NCBI GenBank assembly: GCA_030428205.1
Contig: JAUIBK010000019.1
Coordinates: forward strand, 1 to 64,000
Direction: 5' to 3'
Length of the DNA: 64,000 bases
From: a bacterium
GTDB lineage: Bacteria; Bdellovibrionota_C; UBA2361; RFPC01
The notes under the pieces are model-generated. The model ran no database searches, was not told the DNA's origin, and saw only the letters and a list, made by a program, of their open reading frames with translations. Numbering within the stretch: position 1 is the stretch's first letter; each line of letters starts with the position of its first letter. A program made the position numbers and the translations under genes. Positions 44,218-52,326 of the stretch are shown in pieces.

Positions 44218-44934
44218 CTAGCTCACCAAAGAAAAAAAAGATTTATCACCTTCAAGCACATTACGCTCGAGCAGCTGAACAGCCAGCGGCTGGTCAGCTC
44301 GAGTTCCAATACGAACGTAACACTGCTGTATGAGCCGCTCCCCCGCTTCAAAATACTCTCGAAAAACTGACTCGATACTTACAAGGCGTACACCACGAGC
44401 AGGAACAGAGAGGATATGCTCAGGCTTACGATTGCCACGATAAAGCCTACACCTCACGCTCGCTTTTTCATCCGACGTATTGAGCACCACAAAGAGGTTT
44501 TCGCGCCCTTCAGAAACAGTCAGAGGAAAAAAGCGAGAGAGTCCATCAACGGCAGAGATGCAAGGCGGAACGATACAAGCGCTCTCGCCCGTATGATAAC
44601 GAACAAAACTTTTTACTGGCGCATCGGAGTCAACGCAAAGGTGGGCATGCTTGAGCCCACTCTCAAGCTTACACCCTTCGAGAAAAGGATCAATCTCAAA
44701 CATAGCCGGAGAAAGAACGTTACAACTGAGCGTAACTTCATTCAGCGGCGCACCGTCAGGATCAAAGAGCTTGAGAGTGACAGATTGAGGCAAATTCTCA
44801 GTCGACACCGGTGCGAGCACTAACGTGCTTTGAAAATATGGATAGGTGCTGACCCAAAAGTGAGAAGGCGTTCCATTTTGAGCAACAGAACTATCATTAG
44901 ATTCTTCCTTTTGGGCAACGTTTGGTTCGGTCAT
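44218..44934 (-). CDS. unknown beta-rich protein, first gene of three-gene cluster
   Basis: 238 residues from ATG 44934 (MTEPNVAQ); the longer frame begins with TTG and lacks support. The N-terminal 25 residues are polar and disordered, then strands suggest two immunoglobulin-like units (for example SVTLKLFDPDGAPL, ENLFVVLNTSDEKASVRCRLY). No signal peptide. Not recognised. It is similar in length and style to the next gene, and they may be diverged relatives. Confidence 0.65.
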   Translation of the reverse strand: MTEPNVAQKEESNDSSVAQNGTPSHFWVSTYPYFQSTLVLAPVSTENLPQSVTLKLFDPDGAPLNEVTLSCNVLSPAMFEIDPFLEGCKLESGLKHAHLCVDSDAPVKSFVRYHTGESACIVPPCISAVDGLSRFFPLTVSEGRENLFVVLNTSDEKASVRCRLYRGNRKPEHILSVPARGVRLVSIESVFREYFEAGERLIQQCYVRIGTRADQPLAVQLLERNVLEGDKSFFSLVS

Positions 44935-45133
44935 CTCTGCTCTACGTGAGGTGCTAGACAAACAGTATCATAACAAACTTCAAGTAGCTTAAACCATGCC
45001 CTTTTCTGCCGAAAAACAAAAGAAAAAGCACCAAGCGCATCAGCTTAAAGTTTCATGAACTAAGCCTCTGGTATAGCAAGAAAAAGTACTGAGAACTAGT
45101 ATCGATTCAAATGAGAAACGCCAACTGAAGACA

Positions 45134-45169
45134 CTTAACCCGCATTATTCATGAGTAATGCGGGTTAAG
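45134..45169. repeat. 14 bp-arm perfect palindrome
   Basis: CTTAACCCGCATTA and its complement with an 8-base loop, in the 347 bp gap upstream of the three-gene cluster, immediately beside a group of DnaA boxes. Confidence 0.85.
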
Positions 45170-45187
45170 AAAGAGTGGCTACGTGAG

Positions 45188-45270
45188 TTATCCACAGCTT
45201 TTGCACAGGAGGAGATCGCCTCCCCTTAAATCTTGGATAGAACGGAGTCCTTACCAGGCGTTTTTCCACA
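45188..45270 (+). promoter_or_regulatory. cluster of three consensus DnaA boxes
   Basis: TTATCCACA (45188-45196), TTTTGCACA (45199-45207) and TTTTCCACA (45262-45270) all fit TTWTNCACA and point the same way; the first two are 2 bases apart. A short GGAGG/CCTCC hairpin lies between. It is in the intergenic region between flgO and the three-gene cluster. Function (origin, DnaA titration or regulation) is inferred. Confidence 0.6.
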
Positions 45271-45281
45271 GGCTGAAAAGA

Positions 45282-46055
45282 CTACTGATCGTCCGCAGAA
45301 ACTCCCATCTGAGGCTCAACTGGTGCTACTGGTGGCTGAGGAGCGTAGGGATTTGCCGTTGGATAGCCACCACTTTCCTCTAAGTCCCAATACCTCCCGT
45401 AGTTAGGAGCAACTGGTGCTGGGTAGGTGTAGATACCAAGGCGTTTAACAGGAATTCTTTCAAGCGTTGGCGAAATTGAACCACCACGTACAAGCTTTGT
45501 AATCTCTTTAGTTTTATCCATTTCAACACTTCCAGCGCTGAGAACCTGTGAAGTGGAAGGATCAATGAGTCTCGCATTGAGATAAACTCGAACAGGAGAC
45601 GCAAGGTAGGTGCCTACAACGACTCCACCGAGATCACGTTCGCGACGAACGGCTGCAATATCACGTGAGAGCGCCATCTCCCCTGTATTAGCAAGAAAGT
45701 GAAGTGCATCAGAGTGACGTAGCTCCACCACGTCGTATCCACGCATCGAAAGCTCGCTCATGAGTTGTTCTCCGCAGATACGTCCAAATGATGAGGTATT
45801 ACCGAGATCGTCGAGGTTTACAAATGTTGTAATTCCGATTGGTCCAGGATTAATTCCCCGGTAGTAGTCATCAATTTGCTGGGCAAGATAGGAAGTCTTA
45901 AATCTTCCAACCGATTGGTTTTCGTACTCACGAAACGGAAATGGCCAGTAAGCTGGTACCTCATCATAGCGGCGGCTACACCCCGCAAAAATGCTCAAGA
46001 AGACCAGAAGAACAAGGAAATGATGAATCTGGCACAGATGTTGAAACCTTTTCAT
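45282..46055 (-). CDS. flgO: FlgO-family outer-membrane lipoprotein
   Basis: 257 residues from ATG 46055 (AAGGTG 6 bases upstream; the longer frame uses GTG). Lipoprotein signal with lipobox IFAGC, Cys at 26. The FlgO domain has ITTFVNLDDLGNTSSFGR, GEQLMSELSMRGYDVVE and LGGVVVGTYLASPVRVYLNA. FlgO is an outer-membrane protein associated with flagella. The C-terminal 45 residues are Pro/Tyr-rich. It is far from the flagellar operon at 30-37 kb and divergent from another lipoprotein. Confidence 0.88.
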   Translation of the reverse strand: MKRFQHLCQIHHFLVLLVFLSIFAGCSRRYDEVPAYWPFPFREYENQSVGRFKTSYLAQQIDDYYRGINPGPIGITTFVNLDDLGNTSSFGRICGEQLMSELSMRGYDVVELRHSDALHFLANTGEMALSRDIAAVRRERDLGGVVVGTYLASPVRVYLNARLIDPSTSQVLSAGSVEMDKTKEITKLVRGGSISPTLERIPVKRLGIYTYPAPVAPNYGRYWDLEESGGYPTANPYAPQPPVAPVEPQMGVSADDQ

Positions 46056-46123
46056 AGCTGACACCTTACGTATATCTGCTTTACACTCTCTATATGATGA
46101 AACCCTAGTTAATAAAGGTTCTT

Positions 46124-46801
46124 ATGGCTCAAAGATTCAGACACCTCAAAAGAATCTCTGTCACAATTTTGACACTCGGCGTCACGGTATTATTTGCCGG
46201 ATGTTCAACGCTACAACTTCAGGTAGAAGAAGATTGCAATTACCGTGCTCACCTTCGCACACCAATCGATCTTTATATAAGTAAGCGTTTTCCCAAAGAT
46301 GCTCCCGTTCGAGTCGGCATTCTTCCCTTCTCAGTACCGGCAAATCTTTCCGGCCAGAGCGACGAGGTGCCTGGGCTCGGCAACGAGATCGCTTGGCGGG
46401 TCAAAGAACAACTTTTAAGCACTGGCATATTGCCCATAGTAGAAGTGCTCAGCCGCCACGCCTGGCCAGGCCGCAGAGCTGAATTTCATACTGGAAACTT
46501 TGAAGCTATTGAGATGGCAAGACACGCAGGGTACGATCTTGTCTTTCTTGGAAACATCGAGCGACTCTCCTCGCTTGATTCTCTCACCGCACAAGGCAAA
46601 CTCGTTGAGACCGAATCCGGGATGACAGTATGGAGCGGAACAAGCACAGCTTCTACGAATAGACACAACAGGGAATCCATACGGCCTCACGCCTTTTTCA
46701 TAAAGCGAGAGCCAAACAAAGTCTACACACGGTTGCTTGCAGATGAACTGGCAATGTGTATTCGTAAAAATATGATGAGTGAAGAGGTTATGCCTCAGTA
46801 A
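46124..46801 (+). CDS. lipoprotein with CsgG/TolB-N-like fold, unknown role
   Basis: 225 residues. Lipobox LFAGC with Cys at 27. The body carries VRVGILPFSVPANLSG, a helix with IAWRVKEQLLSTGILPIVE, and AGYDLVFLGNIERLSS, an alternating beta-alpha pattern like CsgG, LpoB or FlgT middle domains. AAAGG lies 5 bases before the ATG. Divergent from flgO, which shares this general fold, so the two may act together at the outer membrane. Confidence 0.75.
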   Translation: MAQRFRHLKRISVTILTLGVTVLFAGCSTLQLQVEEDCNYRAHLRTPIDLYISKRFPKDAPVRVGILPFSVPANLSGQSDEVPGLGNEIAWRVKEQLLSTGILPIVEVLSRHAWPGRRAEFHTGNFEAIEMARHAGYDLVFLGNIERLSSLDSLTAQGKLVETESGMTVWSGTSTASTNRHNRESIRPHAFFIKREPNKVYTRLLADELAMCIRKNMMSEEVMPQ

Positions 46802-46821
46802 AGCTGCCTCAGATTTACTTA

Positions 46822-47097
46822 CTACAGGTCTGTCAGATCCCCTTCTTCGGTAATCTTCTCATCCTCGTACGGCGCAGTTTTTCGCCGATAGAACTCTAAC
46901 TGCACCCCAGTAAGCATACCCATGACCTCATTGTGGTCCGCATACCGCATCTTGTCGCCATAAACCTTATCAAGTAAAAGGCTGATAACGTAGTTAAGGT
47001 GTCCAGGACGACTCATCCGGTCTTCTGGAATAAGCGAGGAAAGCTCTGTTAAGAGAGTTTGATACTGTGACCGTTCTTCTCGTTTAATATAAGGCAT
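46822..47097 (-). CDS. DUF6899 family small protein
   Basis: 91 residues. MPYIKREER, GHLNYVISLLLDKVY, and the C-terminal LEFYRRKTAPYEDEKI match a small, very widespread protein family with no assigned function. Soluble and helical. AGGAG lies upstream of the ATG. It is convergent with the lipoprotein gene. Confidence 0.8.
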   Translation of the reverse strand: MPYIKREERSQYQTLLTELSSLIPEDRMSRPGHLNYVISLLLDKVYGDKMRYADHNEVMGMLTGVQLEFYRRKTAPYEDEKITEEGDLTDL

Positions 47098-47133
47098 AAT
47101 GAACTCCTATAATTAGTATCGTCCTTCCGGGGG

Positions 47134-47153
47134 TTTTCGCCACCTGGCGAAAA
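47134..47153. terminator. short hairpin after the ion-channel gene
   Basis: TTTTCGCC/GGCGAAAA with a 4-base loop, about 45 bases past the channel stop on the minus strand. It could terminate the channel transcript before the DUF6899 gene. Confidence 0.5.
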
Positions 47154-47197
47154 AGTACAGCTTCCAATCTGGGTAAAAATACTATTTTGTCGCCGCA

Positions 47198-48085
47198 CTA
47201 ACATTCAATTCTTCGTTTAATACTGTCTAACTGGGATTTCAGATCTTCCATTTGATGCAAGAGAAGATGAATCTCATCCACTACGGTAAGAGCATCAGAC
47301 TCTCTTCGCTGCTGAAGCTCTTGGGCTGTTTCTTCTGCGTGCATCTCGGCCATCCCATTCATGATCACACCGATGAAGAGGTTTAATATTATCATGGTGC
47401 CAAGCAGAATAAAGGAAATAAAGAAGAGAGGCGCCACGAAAGGAAAAGCTTCTGAGAAAAGAGGGTCAACGGCAGCGCCAGAGATCTCCCAAACATCACT
47501 TCCATACAACTGAATACTCATGATCTCGTTCCATCCCTCAAGGGTAACAACCTGAAAGAGGGTAATCATCGAACTTGGAAGATCTCCGAAGTGAAGAGGA
47601 TCATTTCTGCCAAAGAGAAATGTTCCTAAGCAGGCGTAGATATAGAACAGAAGAAAGAGAAGAATTGAGATATATCCGATTGATGGAATGCTCTTTAGCA
47701 GCGCCCCAACAAGAAAACGGAGCCGGGGAAGCGCGGTAACAAGCCGCAGAACTCTCAATACTCGAGCTAAACGTAGCACCGCTACAAACTCAGCGTGGAG
47801 CGGTAATAAACATACAGCTACAATAATGAAATCAAAGAGATTCCAAGCATCGAAGAAAAAGCGGTGTGCTCGTATACCATAGGCTCCTATCCGGATGGCA
47901 AGCTCAATCACAAAGAGGCCAAGAATAACGCTATCTGCAAAATAGATAACGTCGGCATACTTAGCCATGATTCGCGGAGAGGTCTCAAAACCAATTAACA
48001 CTCCAGCAAGAACGATCACAGCGGTAACTACGTTACGAAACCACGCTGAGTCTGAGATCTTTTCTAATTTCTGGGTTAAGCGCAT
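47198..48085 (-). CDS. single-domain voltage-gated cation channel (BacNav/CavMr type)
   Basis: 295 residues, six transmembrane segments and a pore loop. The S4 voltage sensor is RLARVLRVLRLVTALPRLR, with Arg every third residue. The filter reads TLEGWNE after FQVV; classic NaChBac has TLESW. The C-terminal tail (LLLHQMEDLKSQLDSIKRR) is a coiled coil for tetramer assembly. Gly after the filter Glu is the feature reported for the Ca-selective CavMr channel of Meiothermus, so Ca selectivity is possible. It follows the putative giant RNA on the same strand, separated from it by the terminator. Confidence 0.92.
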   Translation of the reverse strand: MRLTQKLEKISDSAWFRNVVTAVIVLAGVLIGFETSPRIMAKYADVIYFADSVILGLFVIELAIRIGAYGIRAHRFFFDAWNLFDFIIVAVCLLPLHAEFVAVLRLARVLRVLRLVTALPRLRFLVGALLKSIPSIGYISILLFLLFYIYACLGTFLFGRNDPLHFGDLPSSMITLFQVVTLEGWNEIMSIQLYGSDVWEISGAAVDPLFSEAFPFVAPLFFISFILLGTMIILNLFIGVIMNGMAEMHAEETAQELQQRRESDALTVVDEIHLLLHQMEDLKSQLDSIKRRIEC

Positions 48086-48115
48086 ATGAGAGGAAGTAAA
48101 TCACAAAACGACAAG

Positions 48116-48156
48116 AAAAAAAAAGCACGGGTTCGGTGCTTCGCCGAACCCGTGCT
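48116..48156 (-). terminator. strong intrinsic terminator of the putative giant RNA
   Basis: Read on the minus strand, AGCACGGGTTCGG and CCGAACCCGTGCT (48144-48156 and 48124-48136) form a 13 bp GC-rich stem with a 7-base loop, followed at once by 8-9 T. On the plus strand the T-run is absent. The only minus-strand sequence it can terminate is the gene-free interval upstream of it. Confidence 0.9.
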
Positions 48157-50126
48157 GACTGGTGATTTATCTTTTGGGGCATGAAGCGTTTTGCTCGAAG
48201 CGGATTGGTTGCAGCTTTTCGCTCAACTCCTTCGAGGCAAAGCCCCTGCTTTTTGCTACTTACAGAGTTCGTCTCTGCTGACCGTCGTCATATTCAAGTA
48301 GCCTTATGACAAACTAGGATACCATTTCCAGTTTTGTTCATCTTTTCAGTAGCTCATTTTGGCTTACTGAAAATACCAACGTTACATACCTCCTGGGGGG
48401 TGCTTTCTCACAAAGCGGGATCCTACCCTCCCATTCTCGCCGCGCCGGTAAGGCTTGCGACAGAACTGGTTGCTAAAAAATTCGGCCGATTTAGCAACCA
48501 AAAAGGTTTTCTTGCGGTCCTTCAAAAGGGGCTACCCTTTCTGTAAAGCAAGCTACTCTCCTTTGGAGTAGGTTGCGACATTCTCTTTTGGGGCCGCTAA
48601 GCCTCCTGGGAGTGTGGTCTCTCATGGACCCAGTCCCTTTGCGAGTGCTTCGTAACGAGTTTCACGTACCTTTTTAAAAGCGCTCTTAAGAACGTCAGAC
48701 CGTGTTGACGCGCCCCCTGATTTTCACGTGTTGTTACTCTCAAAACACGCTCAGGAGTTGTATGCTACGTCATGAAGCGAAAACTTTGCTCGGTAGCTTC
48801 ACATGGCCTAAGAACATAAGGGTTGCCCATTATCGTTCTTACGTACTCCCTTTTGTTCGCATTTGCTCGTGTTCCCGTTGTAACACTGCACTTCCTTAGA
48901 AGTGCATTGAAGAGCAAAGCGTGCATAACCATTTGTCCATAACTCTTCAGTGATAAAGGAGCCTCTCTTCGAGGAGAGTGCCCAGTGCGACCTTTGGTGC
49001 CTGTCTTAGTCGAAAAGTTAACCGGCTAGGTTACTTTTGCTAAGCCTTTGTCACTGCAGACTACCTAACAAGCTTGCGCCGAGAGATAGTCACTCTTCGA
49101 GCTTCGTCCTGAGTACTACACGGCTGTAGCGCGTGAGGGCTCTCCCCTCTCCGCCTTCTTCATTATGGCCTAGAGAAGGTCGTACCTTTCTGGCTGAAGA
49201 AGTCATCTCAGTCTGCTCAAATACGGGCTCTCTTTTCGAGAACCGAGAGCTATGTAGTTATGCCGGGATACATGTGTCGCAGAGAAAAGGAGGAGTAACG
49301 ACCGTTGGTTGTTTAAAACTTGAAACCTCACCAATAAAGCTCTCAAGTTTCTCACGAATTGGTGCATTCGTGTCCTTTTCTCTACTCCGATGAAACCTCT
49401 CCACCTCTCTACTTGGCTCTCTCCCAATAAGAAAGAGGCCTTATGCGCAGACGGTGAGTCGATCCTCGGGAGGCAAACGTGATGTGTAATCACATCAATT
49501 CACCTCGAACGCAAAGGATGGTTTGGGCAGCAAGAATCACAGGTCTCCCTTTCATTCTTGTCTGCGCTTCCACTAGAGTTGCCTCTAGGGTCATCGGCGA
49601 TTTATCAGTAGGAGGCAGCCCAGATGTTTTATTTCCTGCTTCCTACCGCCTCTAGAGAATCTTTTGCGCACCCTAGAGACGCCCGTGGAACTTGTACCGT
49701 TTGTATAGGAGACTTGCGCTTCCTACCGGCGACTTAGGTCAGGCTCATATGAGATTACCGTTTCAGATAGACCCCATCTACGAGTAAGACCTAAACAAGA
49801 ACCAGCCAGCCACTACGTATTAACAGTGACCGGAACCTTACGTCCTTGTCCCAACTAAGAAGCAATCTCGTTGAGACAGTCTTTCACCAGTCACCCGGTG
49901 AAATGCTTTCCGGCAAAGCGAGTTTTGATTTCCAAAAGAGAACTTTTAGAGCCAACTCTTCAAATGCTCTGTAGCATGTAGCCTTTTCGGGAAGGAGAAC
50001 TGGCCCAAGTTAATGGGAGTTCTTTGAAGCCGATGCCTCCGCGAGGAGGTAAGGGTTTCAACTACAAAGAGCAAGGAGAGAGTTCGTCTCGTAAGGGAGT
50101 CCAAACTTTTGTTCCCTCGCTTCCAC
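48118..50126 (-). ncRNA. putative giant structured non-coding RNA (about 2 kb)
   Basis: Gene-free 2 kb bounded by a promoter-like pair and an intrinsic terminator. Open frames inside are short, overlap on both strands and lack ribosome sites. Perfect or near-perfect hairpins occur every 50-100 bases. Examples (plus coordinates): 48343-48351/48365-48373 (9 bp), 48467-48477/48490-48500 (11 bp), 48727-48732/48744-48749 inside 48716-48720/48751-48755, 48888-48894/48899-48905, 49353-49359/49366-49372, 49481-49486/49491-49496, 49573-49578/49583-49588 (minus-strand loop GCAA, a GNRA tetraloop), 49734-49740/49788-49794 enclosing two hairpins, and 49997-50001/50018-50022 enclosing 50004-50007/50014-50017. 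AGAGTTCGTCTC occurs near both ends (48264, 50079). It does not match rRNA, tmRNA, RNase P or a group II intron. Confidence 0.75.
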
Positions 50127-50132
50127 AATTAC

Positions 50133-50161
50133 GTAATACCGGTGGGGCATTTTGAAATCAA
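50133..50161 (-). promoter_or_regulatory. putative promoter of the giant RNA
   Basis: On the minus strand TTGATT (50156-50161) and TATTAC (50133-50138) are separated by 17 bases, placing a start near 50126. It lies at the edge of the structured interval and downstream of an AT-rich tract with DnaA boxes. Moderate match to sigma-70 consensus. Confidence 0.45.
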
Positions 50162-50210
50162 CAAAAAAAGTGGATCGATTCAGAAAAAAATAAAGTAAAT
50201 CCAATAAGTT

Positions 50211-50241
50211 TTATGCACAGTTGCCCACAGCCTGTGGATAA
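50211..50241. promoter_or_regulatory. DnaA box pair next to an AT-rich tract
   Basis: TTATGCACA (50211-50219) on the plus strand and TTATCCACA on the minus strand (50233-50241) both fit the consensus and face each other; TTGCCCACA (50221-50229) is a weaker box between them. Immediately to the left, 50151-50210 is strongly AT-rich. This could be part of a replication origin or a DnaA-responsive operator for the giant RNA promoter. No dnaA, dnaN or other usual origin gene is adjacent. Confidence 0.55.
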
Positions 50242-50442
50242 ATTTGTTAGGATCATGTTTCGACGACCATCACTTCTTTAATCGATTTAAAACTAACGTG
50301 TAAATCTTGGAAGGCAAAATCACCGAACGTCGTTTTAAAAACATGCTCCTCCACCTAACAGCCGACCTCCTTCCTCCATGAATCAAGAAGAGCGCGACTT
50401 TAAGAGGACTTTGCTTTCTGTACTACAAGAATTAGAGTGGTG

Positions 50443-50478
50443 ACCAAAATAATGCCTCAAGAGTGGCATTATTTTGGT
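50443..50478. repeat. 14 bp-arm perfect palindrome upstream of the flippase-like gene
   Basis: ACCAAAATAATGCC pairs with 50465-50478 around an 8-base loop, about 35 bases before the start of the next gene. It is in a 5' leader, so it might be a regulatory hairpin; no ligand-binding RNA is recognised. Confidence 0.85.
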
Positions 50479-50513
50479 GAGGATTATCAGACTGTTAAGA
50501 CGCTACCAAGTAC

Positions 50514-51503
50514 GTGAAACAACTCTTTTTAAAAGTTATTCCCTGGCTCGTTACACTAGGTGCAATCTACCTGATCGCCACCAACATTGATTGGCGTACT
50601 CTTACGGGGCATATCGGTGATGCCAAACTCCTCCCACTTACTATCGCCTTTGTACTTACTTGCATGTCCTACCTCTTTCGCTCTAGGAGGTGGCAATTCC
50701 TTCTTCCTTCAAAACTCCTCACATTCTGGGATTCCTTTCGGGTTCTGATTCTTGGCTTTTTTATGAACAACATTCTTCCTGCACGTACAGGTGAAATTGT
50801 ACGCGCACATATGGGAGCAAAGTTAACCGGGCAAAAACGCACCTTGATGCTCGCAACAATTGCTAACGAGCGTTTAGCAGATGGGGTGATGCTTAGCGTA
50901 ATGCTTGCTCCGTTTCTCTTTTCGATCGGAAATGAGGAAGTATCACATGGGCTCCTTTGGGTTGTTGTTCTCTTTGCTATAGCAGCGGTATTTTTTGGCG
51001 CCGTGCTCTTACTGCGCGAGCAACTCTTTTCTCTCTTTGACACATTTCACGGAAAACTCCAGTGGAAATCCACCGATTATACACGGAATCGCATACGTCT
51101 TTTCCTGCACGGACTGACACCTCTTTTCTCCCCAAAGCGGTTTCCTGTGGTTCTCCTTTGGAGCATCCTTGTATGGTTCGTTGAGCTTTGCGTGTATATT
51201 GCGGTTGCAAATGCATATGATATTGACTTGAGCCTCGCCCAAGCTGTCATTTTCCTTGCTGCTGTCAACTTCAGCTCTCTTATTCCTGCAGCCCCCGGTG
51301 GTATTGGTGTTATTGAGGCGATTGCCAGCCACATACTGATAGCTGTCGGAGTTACCTCTGACCTAGAGATTGCGCTCGCTATGGTCTTAAGCCAACATGT
51401 AATACAGTACCTCGTTGTAGGTCTCCCTGGAGCTTTCGTAATGTTCTCATGGCGCTCTACTTTAGAAGAGATAGAAAAGGAGACTTCTGTTGTCGAAGAA
51501 TGA
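50514..51503 (+). CDS. lysylphosphatidylglycerol synthase-TM/flippase-like membrane protein
   Basis: 329 residues, about eight membrane segments. FRSRRWQFLLP, NNILPARTGEIVRAHM and LIPAAPGGIGVIEAI are hallmark motifs of the YbhN/AglD-type flippase-like family (LPG_synthase_TM). These often sit beside polyprenyl-phosphate glycosyltransferases, as here. GTG start; the stop overlaps the next gene by 14 bases. Likely role is lipid-linked sugar handling in the inner membrane. Confidence 0.88.
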   Translation: MKQLFLKVIPWLVTLGAIYLIATNIDWRTLTGHIGDAKLLPLTIAFVLTCMSYLFRSRRWQFLLPSKLLTFWDSFRVLILGFFMNNILPARTGEIVRAHMGAKLTGQKRTLMLATIANERLADGVMLSVMLAPFLFSIGNEEVSHGLLWVVVLFAIAAVFFGAVLLLREQLFSLFDTFHGKLQWKSTDYTRNRIRLFLHGLTPLFSPKRFPVVLLWSILVWFVELCVYIAVANAYDIDLSLAQAVIFLAAVNFSSLIPAAPGGIGVIEAIASHILIAVGVTSDLEIALAMVLSQHVIQYLVVGLPGAFVMFSWRSTLEEIEKETSVVEE

Positions 51504-52326
51504 TGACTCCACAGATAGTATACAAGAGTGGCTCTCTTCCCACCCTGAGCACGGAGAAAGTGTTGAGCTCTCTGTTATCATTCCTGCCTATAACGAGCAG
51601 TGGCGACTTCCTACTACCTTGATTGACATCATTGACTACCTTGAATCAAAGCATTCGAAGTATGAAGTGATTGTTGTTGATGATGGAAGTAGTGACGATA
51701 CCGAGCAAGCTGTCAGAAAGTTCGAACGTATTTGTGCTCACATTCGTCTTGTTCGACTTCCTAACAACTACGGCAAAGGACACGCCGTTCGCACTGGGAT
51801 GCTCTCAGCTCGCGGCAAGTACCTGCTCTTTACTGACGCCGACGGCTCTACCCCAATGAAAGAGATTGAACGCCTTAGGCGCGCCATTGAGCAAGGCGGT
51901 GCTGATATAGCAATTGGTTCTCGTGCAATGGAATCTGAAGACACTCACGTTGAAACCGTATGGCACCGCAAGCTTCTCGGCAGAGTCTTTCACTTCTTTG
52001 TACATTCTATTCTGCTGCCTGGTTTTCACGACACTCAGTGTGGCTTTAAGCTCTTCACTCGCCCAGCTGCACGGTTTGTTTTTGGACGCCAACGCGCGAA
52101 CGGCTTTAGTTTTGACCTTGAAATCTTACACCTTGCTCGAAAAGCAGGGCTCACTATCTCAGAAATCCCGGTAAATTGGACAAACGTTGCTGGCTCGAAG
52201 GTAAATCTCGTCACCGACGCTGCCAAGATGTTTCGAGATCTCTTTATCTTTCGTATCCGAAACAGCGGTATTACTCGACACGATTTTCAGGCGTCTCCTG
52301 CTCAACAAGAAACCTCTTCACCATAA
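51490..52326 (+). CDS. GT2 glycosyltransferase, dolichyl-phosphate glucosyltransferase-like
   Basis: 278 residues from a TTG start with AGGAG 7 bases upstream. GT-A fold: VIIPAYNEQWRLP, VVDDGSSDDT, TDADGSTP and the downstream GFHDTQCGFKLF motif typical of the dolichyl-phosphate beta-glucosyltransferase group. It probably puts a sugar on undecaprenyl phosphate, with the upstream flippase-like protein as partner. The C-terminus overlaps the convergent peptidase gene. Confidence 0.88.
   Translation: MSKNDDSTDSIQEWLSSHPEHGESVELSVIIPAYNEQWRLPTTLIDIIDYLESKHSKYEVIVVDDGSSDDTEQAVRKFERICAHIRLVRLPNNYGKGHAVRTGMLSARGKYLLFTDADGSTPMKEIERLRRAIEQGGADIAIGSRAMESEDTHVETVWHRKLLGRVFHFFVHSILLPGFHDTQCGFKLFTRPAARFVFGRQRANGFSFDLEILHLARKAGLTISEIPVNWTNVAGSKVNLVTDAAKMFRDLFIFRIRNSGITRHDFQASPAQQETSSP

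Noticed and set aside
48118-50126. rRNA operon, tmRNA or RNase P RNA
   Set aside because: None of the universally conserved 16S/23S, tmRNA or RNase P blocks appears on either strand.
48118-50126. Group II intron
   Set aside because: A GTGCGACC-like string occurs on the plus strand near 48988, but there is no domain V pattern and no reverse transcriptase, and the terminator lies on the other strand.
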